From Merdivicinus sp050943495 (GTDB lineage: Bacteria; Bacillota; Clostridia; Oscillospirales; Ruminococcaceae), in assembly GCA_050943495.1 (NCBI GenBank), contig JBMNPH010000012.1, positions 1 to 58,405 of the forward strand: a stretch of DNA of 58,405 nucleotides, in the 5' to 3' direction. Below the pieces are notes generated by a model that was not told where the DNA came from, did no database searches, and saw only the letters and a program-made list of their open reading frames with translations. Below are positions 50,010-58,405 of the stretch, one piece after another. The position numbers and the translations under genes are program-made. The first letter of the stretch is position 1. Each line of letters starts with the position of its first letter.

Positions 50010-51836
50010 ATGAAAGTGTTCCGTTTTTTGAAGTTTGAAGACCGTGTACAGGAGGGATTTAAGCAGGATTTGGGAAAGCCGCTGAAAAAAGCGGAAATTT
50101 TGCCATGCTGTGAGCCAGGTCGGCCTGTTTTTGCCAGGGAGTATTCCTATTCGATTATCAATTACGCACTGCGGGTATTCTGGGAGAATGAACAGGATGC
50201 ATTTACAGAAGCGAATGCCGCATTGGCGGATAACTGTCGGTTTTATCTAGCTCATCCGGAAGGAATGGATGATAGGGACAGTTTTTATTGGTCAATCGAC
50301 CTGTTCTGCCGGATTATAGAGTTTTTTGGAAAAGAGGGGCAGGTTAACCCTGGACTTGTAGAATCACAGACAGAAGCTTTATTTTATGAAATGGCGTTCG
50401 ACTGGTGTAGCCGCAATTCCGTGCTGGAACGTGCAGAATATCAGAAGACCGGGACTTGGCATGTGTGGGAGTCGGAAAACCATCATGTACAAGGTTTCAC
50501 GACTGCATGGCAGCTGAGTGGGATGCTCGCCAGACAACAGGAATATACAAAGTGCCTCCTGCCGGACGGAAAAACATTAACGGAACATCATCACAAATGG
50601 GGTCAGTATATTCAGCGTTGGATTTGTGAGAGAGGTCGGAAAAGTCTCTTTATTGAGACGGCAAATGGCGGATATGCCGCTGAAACTCTGAAGGGCATCT
50701 ATAACGTTTATGATTTTTCGGATGACCGGCGGTTGCACGAATTGGCAGGATCCTTGTTAGATTTGTATTGGGCATCTTGGGCAGAAGAGCAGATAAATGG
50801 CGTCCGAGGAGGGGGAAAAAGCCGAGTTTATCCCAAATGGATTCCTAACGGAACTGATGAGTTGCGAAAATGGAGTTGGTATTATTTCGGATTTGGGGAG
50901 ATGCCGGAAAATCACGGCAATATTTTCACGATTATGACCAGCAATTATCGGATTCCCCAACGGATTCTTGATTATGCATTGAACCCAGAAAAGAGAGGAT
51001 GTTATGAAATTTATCAGCGTCCGCTGGGATTGGCTGCGGACGGCTGTTACATCAATCCGGACTATCATCTCAAAACTGATTGGGGTGGGATTGAGCGTTA
51101 TAGCTATGTAACGCCTGATTATATATTGGGTACATTGATCTGTGAAGACTGTCCTGCGCAGGATTGGACACTGATCAGTTCTCAGAATCGTTTTCAGGGA
51201 GTGATTTTTGCTTCCCACCCGGATGCGAGAATTGTACCGGTTCCGGAATGTATGGCAAGCGATCGGACACCGATCATGCGTAGTTATAATCAGTTTGTAT
51301 CGGCACAGCGAATGGGATGCCTGATTACCCGGAAGGCAGCAGATGCGGTCGATACCGGGAAAATGCGGATTTGGTTTTCTTCGGCAGGCGGATTGGATCA
51401 AATTCAGGAAGAAAGCGGATGGCTTTTTTCTAACACAGAAGGGGCATTCGCAGCTGTCCGGATCGTGCAGGGAAGTTATCATATTCAGAAGGAAGAAAAT
51501 GGGTGCTGGATTGTCTGTGAGGAGGAATATACTCCAGTAATTTTGGAAGTGCAGCGTGATGTGAAATCCCAAGAGGAGTTTATCCGGGAAATTTGCAGCC
51601 AGCCGTATTCGTTTGACGGTAAGGTTCTGCGCTATACCTCTACTTACGGCAATTCATTTGAATTTTGCGCAGGAGAAGGTATTTTATTTAAAATCGATGG
51701 GGAATCTGTACCGCGCCGGTTAGATCAGGCTTTTAAAAGTCCGTTTATTCATGAAGATTGGAATGAAGGGACGGTATCGATTGGGACAGATAAGGAGATT
51801 ATGCGGCTGATCTTCTCAGAAGAAACGACGCATTAG
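50010..51836 (+). CDS. Unrecognised protein, possibly an (alpha/alpha)6 polysaccharide enzyme
   Basis: A 608-residue protein I cannot assign to a family. Residues ~50-330 are rich in long helices with aromatic side chains (FYWSIDLFCRIIEFFGKEG, WHVWESENHHVQGFTTAWQL), and WESENHHVQG resembles the SENH-type motif of some helical-toroid lyases and hydrolases. The C-terminal part looks like beta-sandwich. No signal peptide is present. It begins 12 bases after the regulator stop and ends 17 bases before the DUF5703 gene, so it belongs to the glycan-use operon. Polysaccharide lyase or glycosidase is a guess from fold pattern and context. Confidence 0.6.
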   Translation: MKVFRFLKFEDRVQEGFKQDLGKPLKKAEILPCCEPGRPVFAREYSYSIINYALRVFWENEQDAFTEANAALADNCRFYLAHPEGMDDRDSFYWSIDLFCRIIEFFGKEGQVNPGLVESQTEALFYEMAFDWCSRNSVLERAEYQKTGTWHVWESENHHVQGFTTAWQLSGMLARQQEYTKCLLPDGKTLTEHHHKWGQYIQRWICERGRKSLFIETANGGYAAETLKGIYNVYDFSDDRRLHELAGSLLDLYWASWAEEQINGVRGGGKSRVYPKWIPNGTDELRKWSWYYFGFGEMPENHGNIFTIMTSNYRIPQRILDYALNPEKRGCYEIYQRPLGLAADGCYINPDYHLKTDWGGIERYSYVTPDYILGTLICEDCPAQDWTLISSQNRFQGVIFASHPDARIVPVPECMASDRTPIMRSYNQFVSAQRMGCLITRKAADAVDTGKMRIWFSSAGGLDQIQEESGWLFSNTEGAFAAVRIVQGSYHIQKEENGCWIVCEEEYTPVILEVQRDVKSQEEFIREICSQPYSFDGKVLRYTSTYGNSFEFCAGEGILFKIDGESVPRRLDQAFKSPFIHEDWNEGTVSIGTDKEIMRLIFSEETTH

Positions 51837-51853
51837 AGAGAGGACATTTCGTC

Positions 51854-54088
51854 ATGAATCAAAAAAAGTGGGATAATTGTTATAATATTCGCTGGAACAC
51901 CCAGAGTCAAAATTCCGGTGAATCTATGCCGGTCGGCGGACATGATGTCGGCTGCAATGTCTGGGTTGAAAATCAGGATATGCTGCTATATATGGCACAG
52001 AGCGGGTGTTTTGATGAAGAGGGAAGAATGTGCAAAGCCGGAAGAATCCGACTGCACTTTGATCCGCCGGTTTTTTCGGAAGACTTTTTACAGGAATTGA
52101 AACTTCGGGAAGGATGGATCGAAGTTTGCGGTAGTTGGCAGGGGAAGAAAACAAGAGCAGAAATCTGGGTAGATACAGATTATTCCGCGGTTCGGATTCG
52201 GATGCAGTCAGAATTTGAATGCACGGTGTTTTGCTCATATGAAAGCTGGCGCAGCGAAAATAGTGCGCTGTCCAACCGGGATGTGATTATACCGGAGGAG
52301 GGGCGGATCTGCTTTTATCACCGGAATAATCGATCCGGAGAGATGGACCGCCGGATTGCCGAACAGGGACTTGAATTTATGCGGGAGGATTTCCCGGATG
52401 TAGAGAAGAACCGGACCTTCGGTGGGGTACTGCTCTTTCCGGAGTCGCAGTATTGCGGAACACAAACCGGAATTTATGGGGAATGCCCTTATACCGGCTA
52501 TACTCTGAAATCCATTCATCCGACTCGCGAATTGGAGATTTGCGTCCTTTTGCAGCAGAATCAGGCCAATTCGGTGCAGGATTGGCTGGATGACCTGTAC
52601 AATTTTGAAAAAAATTACTGCGCACTGCCAGACCGTAAAGAAGCCATCCGCAACTGGTGGGAGGCATTCTGGGATAGAAGCTATGTCTGCATTAAATCCG
52701 GCTGTACAGATGCCTATGATCGCGATTGGCAGACGGGTCGGAATTATCAGCTGTTCCGCTACATGCTAGGCTGTAATGCATACGGCGAATATCCCACAAA
52801 ATTTAATGGGGCATTGTTTACTGTAGACCCAATTTACTGTTCCCGTCGGGAAGGATTCGGGTCAGTCTATCCGGACGACCGCGATTGGGGAGGCTTGATT
52901 TTTACCGCGCAGAATCAGAGGTTGGTCTATTGGCCGATGCTCAAAAACGGCGATTTTGACATGATGAAACCGCAGTTTGAATTTTACAACCGGACTCTGC
53001 CCGCCATGAAAAAGCGGACGCAGCATTTTTTTCATCTGGAAAACGCAGCTTGTTATCCCGAACAGCTGGATGCCAATGCTCTATCGGCATTTTATGGAAA
53101 ATATGGCCTGGACTATCCGCTTCAGGTGCGGTACCATCACTCCACTGCGCTCGAATTTGTCCTGATGATTCTCAAATATCACGAATATTCGGGGACAGAT
53201 ATTTCCGAATACGCAGATCTTATCGCCAGTGTTATCGAATTTTACAATGCCTTTTATCCTCGCCTCGATTCGAATGGGAAACGGATTCTCTTTCCTTCCA
53301 CAGCGCTAGAGACCTTCCATGCGGTTCCTTGTGTCAATAAGTGGGGGAAAGAAGGAGTGGAGGCTGCCGATTATAGCGATCGGGTAGCTGTAACCAATCC
53401 CAGTGACGTCATTGCCGCTCTCGATACAACCCTGCGCGCTGCAATTCGCTCTCATGTCGGAACGTCGGCTCAAAAACAGCGCTGGAAGGAATTTTTGGAG
53501 CAGCTCCCGCCAATTCCCACCTGTCAAAAAGACGGCTATACCGTGATCGCACCCTGTGAGACTCCGGAACATCCGATCATCGGCAACTGTGAGCTGCCGC
53601 AGCTTTATCCAGTTTACCCATATGAAAAATTCGGAGTCGGGCGTCCAAATCGGGAATTGGCAGTCCGCACCTATCAATATGGATGGGATATCTGGGATCA
53701 GCTTCTCCCGACCAGCTGGCATCAGAACGGAATTTTTGCTGCGCGGCTGGGCTTGACCGATGAGGCACGTAAATATATGTGGCTCAAACTGGCGGATTCC
53801 GGGCGGAAGTTCCCGGCATTCTGGGGTCCCGGTCATGATTATGTCCCCGATCATAACTGGGGCGGAAGCGGCATGATCGGTGTGCAGGAAATGCTGATGC
53901 AGGTGGTGGACGGTCAGATTTATCTGCTGCCGGCGTGGCCGGAGGATGTGGATGTTTCCTTTAAACTCTGGGCAGACCGTCAAACTTGGATCGAAGCAGA
54001 ATATCGAAACGGAAAGCTCTCGTATCAAATCCATCCGGCGGAACGGGAATGCGACGTCCGATATGAGAAAAAAGGTCACCAGATCTGA
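51854..54088 (+). CDS. DUF5703 protein, probable glycoside hydrolase
   Basis: A 744-residue protein whose N-terminus matches the DUF5703 pattern: YNIRWNTQSQNSGESMPVGGHDVGCNVWVENQDMLLYM, GRIRLHFDPP and a beta-sandwich to about residue 250. A helical (alpha/alpha)6-like domain follows with FNGALFTVDP and a late GHDYVPDHNWGGSG. The layout resembles GH95 and GH65 enzymes (beta-sandwich plus toroid). No signal peptide, so it acts on imported sugars. It lies between an unrecognised protein and the GH78 rhamnosidase in one direction. The reaction is unknown; exo-hydrolysis of a substituted oligosaccharide is plausible. Confidence 0.75.
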   Translation: MNQKKWDNCYNIRWNTQSQNSGESMPVGGHDVGCNVWVENQDMLLYMAQSGCFDEEGRMCKAGRIRLHFDPPVFSEDFLQELKLREGWIEVCGSWQGKKTRAEIWVDTDYSAVRIRMQSEFECTVFCSYESWRSENSALSNRDVIIPEEGRICFYHRNNRSGEMDRRIAEQGLEFMREDFPDVEKNRTFGGVLLFPESQYCGTQTGIYGECPYTGYTLKSIHPTRELEICVLLQQNQANSVQDWLDDLYNFEKNYCALPDRKEAIRNWWEAFWDRSYVCIKSGCTDAYDRDWQTGRNYQLFRYMLGCNAYGEYPTKFNGALFTVDPIYCSRREGFGSVYPDDRDWGGLIFTAQNQRLVYWPMLKNGDFDMMKPQFEFYNRTLPAMKKRTQHFFHLENAACYPEQLDANALSAFYGKYGLDYPLQVRYHHSTALEFVLMILKYHEYSGTDISEYADLIASVIEFYNAFYPRLDSNGKRILFPSTALETFHAVPCVNKWGKEGVEAADYSDRVAVTNPSDVIAALDTTLRAAIRSHVGTSAQKQRWKEFLEQLPPIPTCQKDGYTVIAPCETPEHPIIGNCELPQLYPVYPYEKFGVGRPNRELAVRTYQYGWDIWDQLLPTSWHQNGIFAARLGLTDEARKYMWLKLADSGRKFPAFWGPGHDYVPDHNWGGSGMIGVQEMLMQVVDGQIYLLPAWPEDVDVSFKLWADRQTWIEAEYRNGKLSYQIHPAERECDVRYEKKGHQI

Positions 54089-54174
54089 GAAATCGTCACT
54101 TTACAGGGATGAAACTTTTCAGTATAATGCCAGAAGAGCAGTAAAAATCAATACGCTTTTCTGAAAGGAGATAT

Positions 54175-56334
54175 ATGATGATGACAGCCAATTGGATACA
54201 GAATCCCAAAGATCTGGGAACTGTTTGCCCTCTTTTTTGTAGAAATTTTTCCTTGAACCCGCAGCAGGTAGTCAAAGCAGTACTGCGGATCACTGCAATG
54301 GGGGTGTATGAAGCGAAGCTGAACGGACAACGTATCGGAGATTTCATTTTGGCGCCGGGTTTTACCAGCTATCACAAGCGTCACCTTTATCAAACATATG
54401 ATATTACCGATATGCTGGCAGATGAAAATCATCTGGAAGTTACGGTCGGAAATGGCTGGTATTGTGGGTATCTGGCTTGGTCGGGAAACCGCCATTTTTA
54501 TGGAGAAAAACCAGCTGTGATTGCAGAATTAGAAATTACCTATCCGGATCATGTCAATAAGATTGTCACCGATGCCGATTGGCTAACTGGTGAAAGTCCT
54601 GTGCGTATGGCGGAAATTTATAATGGTGAATCCTATGACGCTCGCTTTATTCCGCATTGCACCGATCATGCGGTCATTCTGGATGCGGATCGCAGCTGTC
54701 TTGTACCGGATGACGGCGAATTTGTGCGGGAACAGGAACGTTTATCTCCAATTATGATAAAGAAGACGCCAAATGGCGAAACGATTGTGGATTTCGGGCA
54801 GAATCTGACCGGTTATGTTGAATTCACTGTGGACGGTAAAGAAGGGGAAGTGATTTCCTACCGCCATGGCGAGATATTGGATCAGCAGGGGAATTTCTAT
54901 AACACGAATCTTCGTACCGCCAAACAGGAAATTTCCTATATTTGCCGCAACGGACGCCAGACCTATAAACCGCACTTTACTTTTATGGGATTCCGCTACC
55001 TTTGCTTTGACAAGCTTCCTGAATCCATCCGCTTTACCGCCATCGCGGTCCACTCGGATATGAAGCGGACCGGATACATTTCCTGCGGCAGCGCCTTAGT
55101 AAATCGACTGTTCCAGAACATCATCTGGGGACAGAAGAGCAATTTCTTGGATATTCCGACTGACTGTCCGCAGCGTGATGAACGGCTCGGTTGGACTGGT
55201 GACGCCCAGGTATTTATTCGTACTGCTTCTTATAACTATGACGTTGAACGATTCTTTGAAAAATGGCTAGCCGATCTCCGGGCCGATCAGCTTGAAAACG
55301 GTGCTGTTCCCCATGTCATCCCGAATATTCTCGGCGAATGGGAAAGCAGCGTGGGCAGTGCTGCATGGGGAGATGCTGCCATCATCTGCCCGTGGCAGCT
55401 CTATCTTACCTACGGAAATCGCAATATTCTGGAAAAAAGCTATGATTCTATGAAAAAGTGGGTCGAATTCAGCCAGAATCCCAACCGTTATCATTTTGGA
55501 GATTGGCTTGCACTTGATGAGCCAGCTGATGCGCCGAAAAAAGACCGCAATAATATGGAGAACTTGAAAGGAAACAGCAGCCGAGAACTCATCAGTGATG
55601 CCATGAATCTCTATTCTACTCAGATTTTGATTAAGACTGCTAAAATTTTAGGCAAGATAGAGGAAGCAGAGGAATGGACCACGGTATATCAGAAACGCTT
55701 GGCAGATTTTCGGAAAACATATACACTTCATACGCAGACAGAGCATGTGCTTGCTCTTTACTTTCACCTGACAGAGGATCCCGCTAAAACTGCTGCCAAT
55801 CTCGCACGTCTGGTGCGCGAAAACGGTAATCGACTTCAGACCGGTTTCGTAGGAACGCCATATTTGCTTCATGCGCTTAGCGAAAATGGTTACACAGAGC
55901 TCGCGTATTCTCTGCTGCTGCAAGAGGCATATCCATCCTGGCTTTTCTCGGTAAAAAATGGAGCAACAACGGTTTGGGAACATTGGGATGGCGTTCGGGA
56001 GGATGGCAGCTTTACTGAGTGTCGAATGAACTCCTATAATCATTACGCTTACGGTTCCGTTGCGGATTGGATGTATCAGACAGCTGCCGGCATTCGGGTT
56101 GACGAAGCAGAACCGGGATTTTCTCATATCATTATTGCACCGAATCCAGACAGACGATTGGGTCAAATGACAGCTAGCATCGATAGTCGATATGGCCTGA
56201 TCTGTTCGGAGTGGAAATATGAGAATGGGAAAATTTATTATACGGTTACAGTCCCACGCAAAGCCGCCATCTGCATTGCAGGAAATGTAAAACATGTAGA
56301 TGCAGGAACCTATCATTTTGAACAACTATGCTAA
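54175..56334 (+). CDS. GH78 alpha-L-rhamnosidase
   Basis: A 719-residue enzyme. N-terminal beta-domains (RITAMGVYEAKLNGQRIGDFILAPGFTSYHKR, VTVGNGWYCGYLAW) precede a GH78 (alpha/alpha)6 barrel holding DIPTDCPQRDERLGWTGDAQ, with the general acid glutamate of DERLG, and a C-terminal beta-sandwich. It removes terminal rhamnose from imported oligosaccharides; there is no signal peptide. Three ATG codons in a row (54175, 54178, 54181) follow an AAAGGAGA ribosome site, and any could start. It ends the long operon at a clear terminator. It indicates that the locus handles rhamnose-bearing plant material such as rhamnogalacturonan or a glycoside. Confidence 0.92.
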   Translation: MMMTANWIQNPKDLGTVCPLFCRNFSLNPQQVVKAVLRITAMGVYEAKLNGQRIGDFILAPGFTSYHKRHLYQTYDITDMLADENHLEVTVGNGWYCGYLAWSGNRHFYGEKPAVIAELEITYPDHVNKIVTDADWLTGESPVRMAEIYNGESYDARFIPHCTDHAVILDADRSCLVPDDGEFVREQERLSPIMIKKTPNGETIVDFGQNLTGYVEFTVDGKEGEVISYRHGEILDQQGNFYNTNLRTAKQEISYICRNGRQTYKPHFTFMGFRYLCFDKLPESIRFTAIAVHSDMKRTGYISCGSALVNRLFQNIIWGQKSNFLDIPTDCPQRDERLGWTGDAQVFIRTASYNYDVERFFEKWLADLRADQLENGAVPHVIPNILGEWESSVGSAAWGDAAIICPWQLYLTYGNRNILEKSYDSMKKWVEFSQNPNRYHFGDWLALDEPADAPKKDRNNMENLKGNSSRELISDAMNLYSTQILIKTAKILGKIEEAEEWTTVYQKRLADFRKTYTLHTQTEHVLALYFHLTEDPAKTAANLARLVRENGNRLQTGFVGTPYLLHALSENGYTELAYSLLLQEAYPSWLFSVKNGATTVWEHWDGVREDGSFTECRMNSYNHYAYGSVADWMYQTAAGIRVDEAEPGFSHIIIAPNPDRRLGQMTASIDSRYGLICSEWKYENGKIYYTVTVPRKAAICIAGNVKHVDAGTYHFEQLC

Positions 56335-56359
56335 CGATACTTTGAATCAGTGCGAACAG

Positions 56360-56396
56360 AACGCCGGACAAATAATGTTCCGGCGTTTATCTTGTT
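56360..56396 (+). terminator. Terminator of the glycan operon
   Basis: AACGCCGGA (56360-56368) and TCCGGCGTT (56379-56387), then TATCTTGTTT. Confidence 0.75.
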
Positions 56397-56412
56397 TCGA
56401 AATAATTCATAC

Positions 56413-56441
56413 TTGCAAATTTTGAAATGATATGATAAAAT
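56413..56441 (+). promoter_or_regulatory. SigA-type promoter of the TetR gene
   Basis: TTGCAA (56413-56418), 17-base spacer, TAAAAT (56436-56441). Confidence 0.7.
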
Positions 56442-56484
56442 AAAAACAGTTTTATAAATTTATTCTTATTGTAGGAGGGATAGA

Positions 56485-57093
56485 ATGCCAAAAGTTGCTT
56501 ATTCTGAAGAAGAGCGCGCTAGAATCCGTGAAACTCTGGTTGTCACAGGGCTTAATCTGATGGCAAAGCAGGGAATTCAGCATACAACAGTTGAGCAGAT
56601 CTATAAAGCGGTTGGCATTTCCCGAACATTTTTCTATTCCTTTTTTCCTACAAAAGAGGATTTGATTGTGGAAATTCTATATTTTCAGCAGCCAAAACTT
56701 CTTGATTATGTACGGAAATTGATGGCAGATCCAGCTCTAAGCTGGCGCGATGGGGTTAAAAAATTTCTTTATTCGTGCTGTTATGGTCATAAGCATGGCA
56801 TCGCCGTTTTGACCATTGAAGAACAACAAATGCTTTTCCGTCGCTTATCACCGGAAAGCTATCAAATATTTCGCGAAAAGCAAATCAGTCTTTTTGGTAA
56901 CATTCTGGAGTGCTTTGGAATTCGCGCCAATAGGGAACGAATCAATCTTTTTACGAATTTAAGCTTGGCTACAATTATTATTTGTCGGGCAATCCCGCAA
57001 ACATTGCCGCTGTTTGTTCCTGAAGCAAAAGATCAAACCGTGTTGCATCAGATTGAATCTATTGTAAATTATCTGGAAACCATTCGAGAATGA
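56485..57093 (+). CDS. TetR-family regulator
   Basis: A 202-residue repressor-type protein. The N-terminal helix-turn-helix (HTTVEQIYKAVGISRTFFYSFFPTKEDL, residues ~25-55) matches TetR, and the C-terminal part is an all-helical ligand or dimer domain without recognisable specificity. It has its own promoter and a GGAGGG ribosome site. It follows the glycan operon but is separated by a terminator, so a role in that operon is not shown. The next genes are two small unknown proteins. Confidence 0.87.
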   Translation: MPKVAYSEEERARIRETLVVTGLNLMAKQGIQHTTVEQIYKAVGISRTFFYSFFPTKEDLIVEILYFQQPKLLDYVRKLMADPALSWRDGVKKFLYSCCYGHKHGIAVLTIEEQQMLFRRLSPESYQIFREKQISLFGNILECFGIRANRERINLFTNLSLATIIICRAIPQTLPLFVPEAKDQTVLHQIESIVNYLETIRE

Positions 57094-57115
57094 ATAGGAA
57101 TTCCCGAATGAGAGG

Positions 57116-57165
57116 AATCCGTTGGAATATTGCCGTTCTTGCGGTGTTCAGCGGATTTTTTTAGG
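57116..57165 (+). terminator. Terminator of the TetR gene
   Basis: ATCCG with CGGAT as the base of an interrupted stem, with a CCG-TTCTT-GCGG tip, followed by TTTTTTT at about 57156-57163. Confidence 0.6.
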
Positions 57166-57323
57166 TTGGAATAAAAACAAATATAAAAAATCATCTTTAT
57201 TTGCGCAGTATTGAAACTGAGAATCAAGAAGAATTCGTGCTGGGATACTGCAGAACTCCCTAACTGTATTGCAGCGGAAATTGCCGCAGTGATAAACATA
57301 ATTATTTCTTAGGAGGAAGTACA

Positions 57324-57809
57324 ATGGGATTTTTTAGCAAATTATTTAAGGGACCAGAAGTGGATATGGAAAAGAGTAATGCTAACGCAAGAAAAATGCG
57401 TGCACTTTTCAATCAGGTAGTGGAGAATGGGGACAGTTATCGATTGATATTTGGTTATACAGAAGATGTAAGCCGGTTTAATTATGGCTTTGTCCATGGC
57501 AGCAAAACGAAAATCGGGAACCTGATTGTAGGATGGAATGAAGCAAGCCAGACGATTGTAGTTGTCCCGACTGTTCCGGATCTATCCGGCTGTGGGGATC
57601 CCGCCTGGTACCGTCGCTCAGAAATTCTCAAAGCTTATCGAAATAAATATCCAACCGATGCTTTCATTATATATCCCGATAAAAAGGGATATATCGGTAT
57701 TAATGCATACGATTGGTTAGATGATGAAAGCTTATATGTTTATGTGTCACAAGAAGATGAATTGAAGGCATTTACCGACTTTTTCATGAATCAATTCGCC
57801 ACCAAATGA
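57324..57809 (+). CDS. Hypothetical 161-residue cytoplasmic protein
   Basis: A protein I do not recognise. It has a short amphipathic start (MGFFSKLFKGPE), then mixed alpha/beta sequence with the distinctive RLIFGYTEDVSRFNYGFVHGSKTKIGNLIVGWNEASQ and VVPTVPDLSGCGDPAWYRRSEI. There is no signal peptide or long membrane helix. The ribosome site is AGGAGGA. A 57-residue-scale membrane protein gene begins 8 bases after its stop, so the two probably work together. A hairpin GCGG/CCGC (57274-57287) lies in the leader. Composition and codon use look like the neighbours. Confidence 0.75.
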   Translation: MGFFSKLFKGPEVDMEKSNANARKMRALFNQVVENGDSYRLIFGYTEDVSRFNYGFVHGSKTKIGNLIVGWNEASQTIVVVPTVPDLSGCGDPAWYRRSEILKAYRNKYPTDAFIIYPDKKGYIGINAYDWLDDESLYVYVSQEDELKAFTDFFMNQFATK

Positions 57810-57816
57810 GGAACAT

Positions 57817-57996
57817 ATGTTAAAGGAAATTGGAACAATCTTGCTCATTTTGACGGCAGTGATTTTATTTGGGAATATCTGGTTTCATTTTGTTGATTCG
57901 GCATTGGAACGGATCAAACAACTTTTTATAGGGCGGAAAGAATCGCAGACATGGCATCCGCTTCCACCTCAAGAGAAGAAAGATCCCAATGAGTGA
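57817..57996 (+). CDS. Small single-pass membrane protein, 59 residues
   Basis: Reads MLKEIGTILLILTAVILFGN at the start, one membrane helix at about residues 5-25, then a basic and proline-containing tail (ERIKQLFIGRKES, ending in PPQEKKDPNE). The ATG at 57817 has GAGGA five bases upstream and follows the stop of the previous gene by 7 bases. It is likely the second gene of a two-gene operon, closed by the terminator at 58056. I know of no family. Confidence 0.65.
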   Translation: MLKEIGTILLILTAVILFGNIWFHFVDSALERIKQLFIGRKESQTWHPLPPQEKKDPNE

Positions 57997-58055
57997 TATT
58001 AATGAAGCCATAGACATGCAGAAGATTTGATTTTTTATAATTCATACAGGTTAGA

Positions 58056-58096
58056 ATAAAAGGATCCTGCCTTTAAATGGCGGATCCTTTTATTTT
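58056..58096 (+). terminator. Terminator of the two-gene operon
   Basis: AAAAGGATCC (58058-58067) and GGATCCTTTT (58082-58091), extended inward by GCC/GGC, then TATTTTTG. Confidence 0.85.
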
Positions 58097-58118
58097 TGGC
58101 TTTTTGATCGAGATAAAA

Positions 58119-58158
58119 AACAAAGGACCCCGCAAACGGCGTGTTTACGGGGTTTGTT
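58119..58158 (-). terminator. Terminator of the tRNA gene
   Basis: On the minus strand, CCCCGTAAAC pairs with GTTTGCGGGG with small mismatches; the outer AACAAA/TTTGTT and the T-containing tail (TCCTTTGTTTTTTATC) follow directly after the tRNA 3' end. Confidence 0.7.
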
Positions 58159-58234
58159 TGGAGCTGAAGATCGGACTTGAACCGACGACCTGCTGATTAC
58201 GAATCAGCTGCTCTACCGACTGAGCCACTTCAGC
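58159..58234 (-). tRNA. tRNA-Thr (anticodon CGU), CCA encoded
   Basis: The minus strand folds as a complete cloverleaf of 76 bases including CCA. The acceptor stem is GCTGAAG/CTTCAGC, the D arm contains CTCAGTCGGTAGAG, and the anticodon loop TTCGTAA is on stem CTGAT/ATCAG. The T arm contains GGTTCAAGTCC. Anticodon CGT reads ACG (threonine). The promoter is on the minus strand at 58266-58294, and a terminator follows. Confidence 0.95.
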
Positions 58235-58265
58235 ATAATAAAATACCATTTTTCACAGTGTTCCT

Positions 58266-58294
58266 ATTATAGCATATTTTTTATGACTTGTAAA
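58266..58294 (-). promoter_or_regulatory. Promoter of the tRNA-Thr gene
   Basis: Minus strand: TTTACA (plus coordinates 58289-58294), 17-base spacer ending in TGC, TATAAT (58266-58271). Confidence 0.8.
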
Positions 58295-58388
58295 GAGTTA
58301 TTTTCCGCAGAATATTTGTTTTATTTAATGATATATTTCTGATGAATTTTATTCAATTACATTTTTACGTAATTTTGAAAAAACGTAT

Positions 58389-58405
58389 TGACATTATTGG
58401 TTCTG
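58389..58405 (+). promoter_or_regulatory. Possible -35 of a gene beyond the right edge
   Basis: TTGACA at 58389-58394, in AT-rich sequence; the -10 would fall outside the window. Confidence 0.3.

Noticed and set aside
57069..57299. A 76-codon open frame on the minus strand
   Set aside because: It spans the TetR terminator and has no ribosome site or protein-like pattern.

Overview
The window looks like a chromosomal segment of a low-to-medium GC, Gram-positive gut anaerobe of the class Clostridia (an Oscillospirales-type organism would fit; this is inferred from gene content). Supporting signs are AGGAGG ribosome sites, TTGACA/TATAAT promoters with 17-base spacers, lipoproteins with cysteine lipoboxes, a LytR-CpsA-Psr protein, a SigI/RsgI pair, AraC-type and YesM/YesN-type sugar regulators, and LplB/YtcP-type oligosaccharide importers. 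I see no phage, insertion sequence, CRISPR array or rRNA. One tRNA-Thr(CGU) gene lies near the right edge.

Layout. 1-3.5 kb: PflX-like radical SAM protein, ABC exporter, Imm-5-like protein. 3.6-6.5 kb: hexuronate genes uxuB-uxuA divergent from an AraC regulator. 6.6-8.9 kb: LytR-CpsA-Psr protein and an Eis-like acetyltransferase. 9.2-16.2 kb: glycan importer (two permeases and a binding lipoprotein) followed by cytoplasmic GH29 and GH92 enzymes, suggesting use of fucose/mannose-containing glycans. 16.3-20.2 kb: AraC regulator divergent from a Gfo/Idh/MocA dehydrogenase, a TIM-barrel isomerase and a PmoA-like (DUF6807) protein. 20.2-22.6 kb: rRNA methyltransferase and AEC transporter, with a small RNA gene between them. 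22.8-27.3 kb: sulfatase and a large GH106-like enzyme. 27.3-32.3 kb: membrane-anchored MerR regulator, and a MarR-controlled heterodimeric ABC exporter. 32.5-38.4 kb: zinc-ribbon membrane protein, then CotH, DUF4956, polyphosphate polymerase, a repeat lipoprotein, RsgI and SigI on the minus strand. 38.6-40.4 kb: orphan serine recombinase and PrsA-like lipoprotein. 40.6-43 kb: FeoAB iron uptake. 43.1-57.1 kb: second glycan importer, two-component system (kinase gene frameshifted), an unrecognised enzyme-like protein, DUF5703 protein, GH78 rhamnosidase and TetR regulator, pointing to rhamnose-containing plant polysaccharides. 57.3-58.4 kb: two small proteins of unknown function and the tRNA.

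The two most unusual places are these. (1) At 21531-21557 there are three exact copies of TTCGACA, the complement of the Spo0A box TGTCGAA, at an exact 10-base period. They lie between divergent promoters for the methyltransferase gene and for a ~94-base structured RNA with its own terminator. (2) At 32958-38426 a SigI/RsgI pair adjoins an operon for an RsgI-domain lipoprotein with acidic 15-residue repeats, a VTC-type polyphosphate polymerase, DUF4956 and a CotH-type protein kinase. This may be a surface-sensing or surface-modification system.

The window is mostly a patchwork of carbohydrate-use loci, each with its own regulator and closed by clear hairpin terminators, often shared by convergent genes. 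Start codons were chosen by ribosome site and promoter position, so several proteins are shorter than the longest open frame. All functions are read from motifs without database searches.
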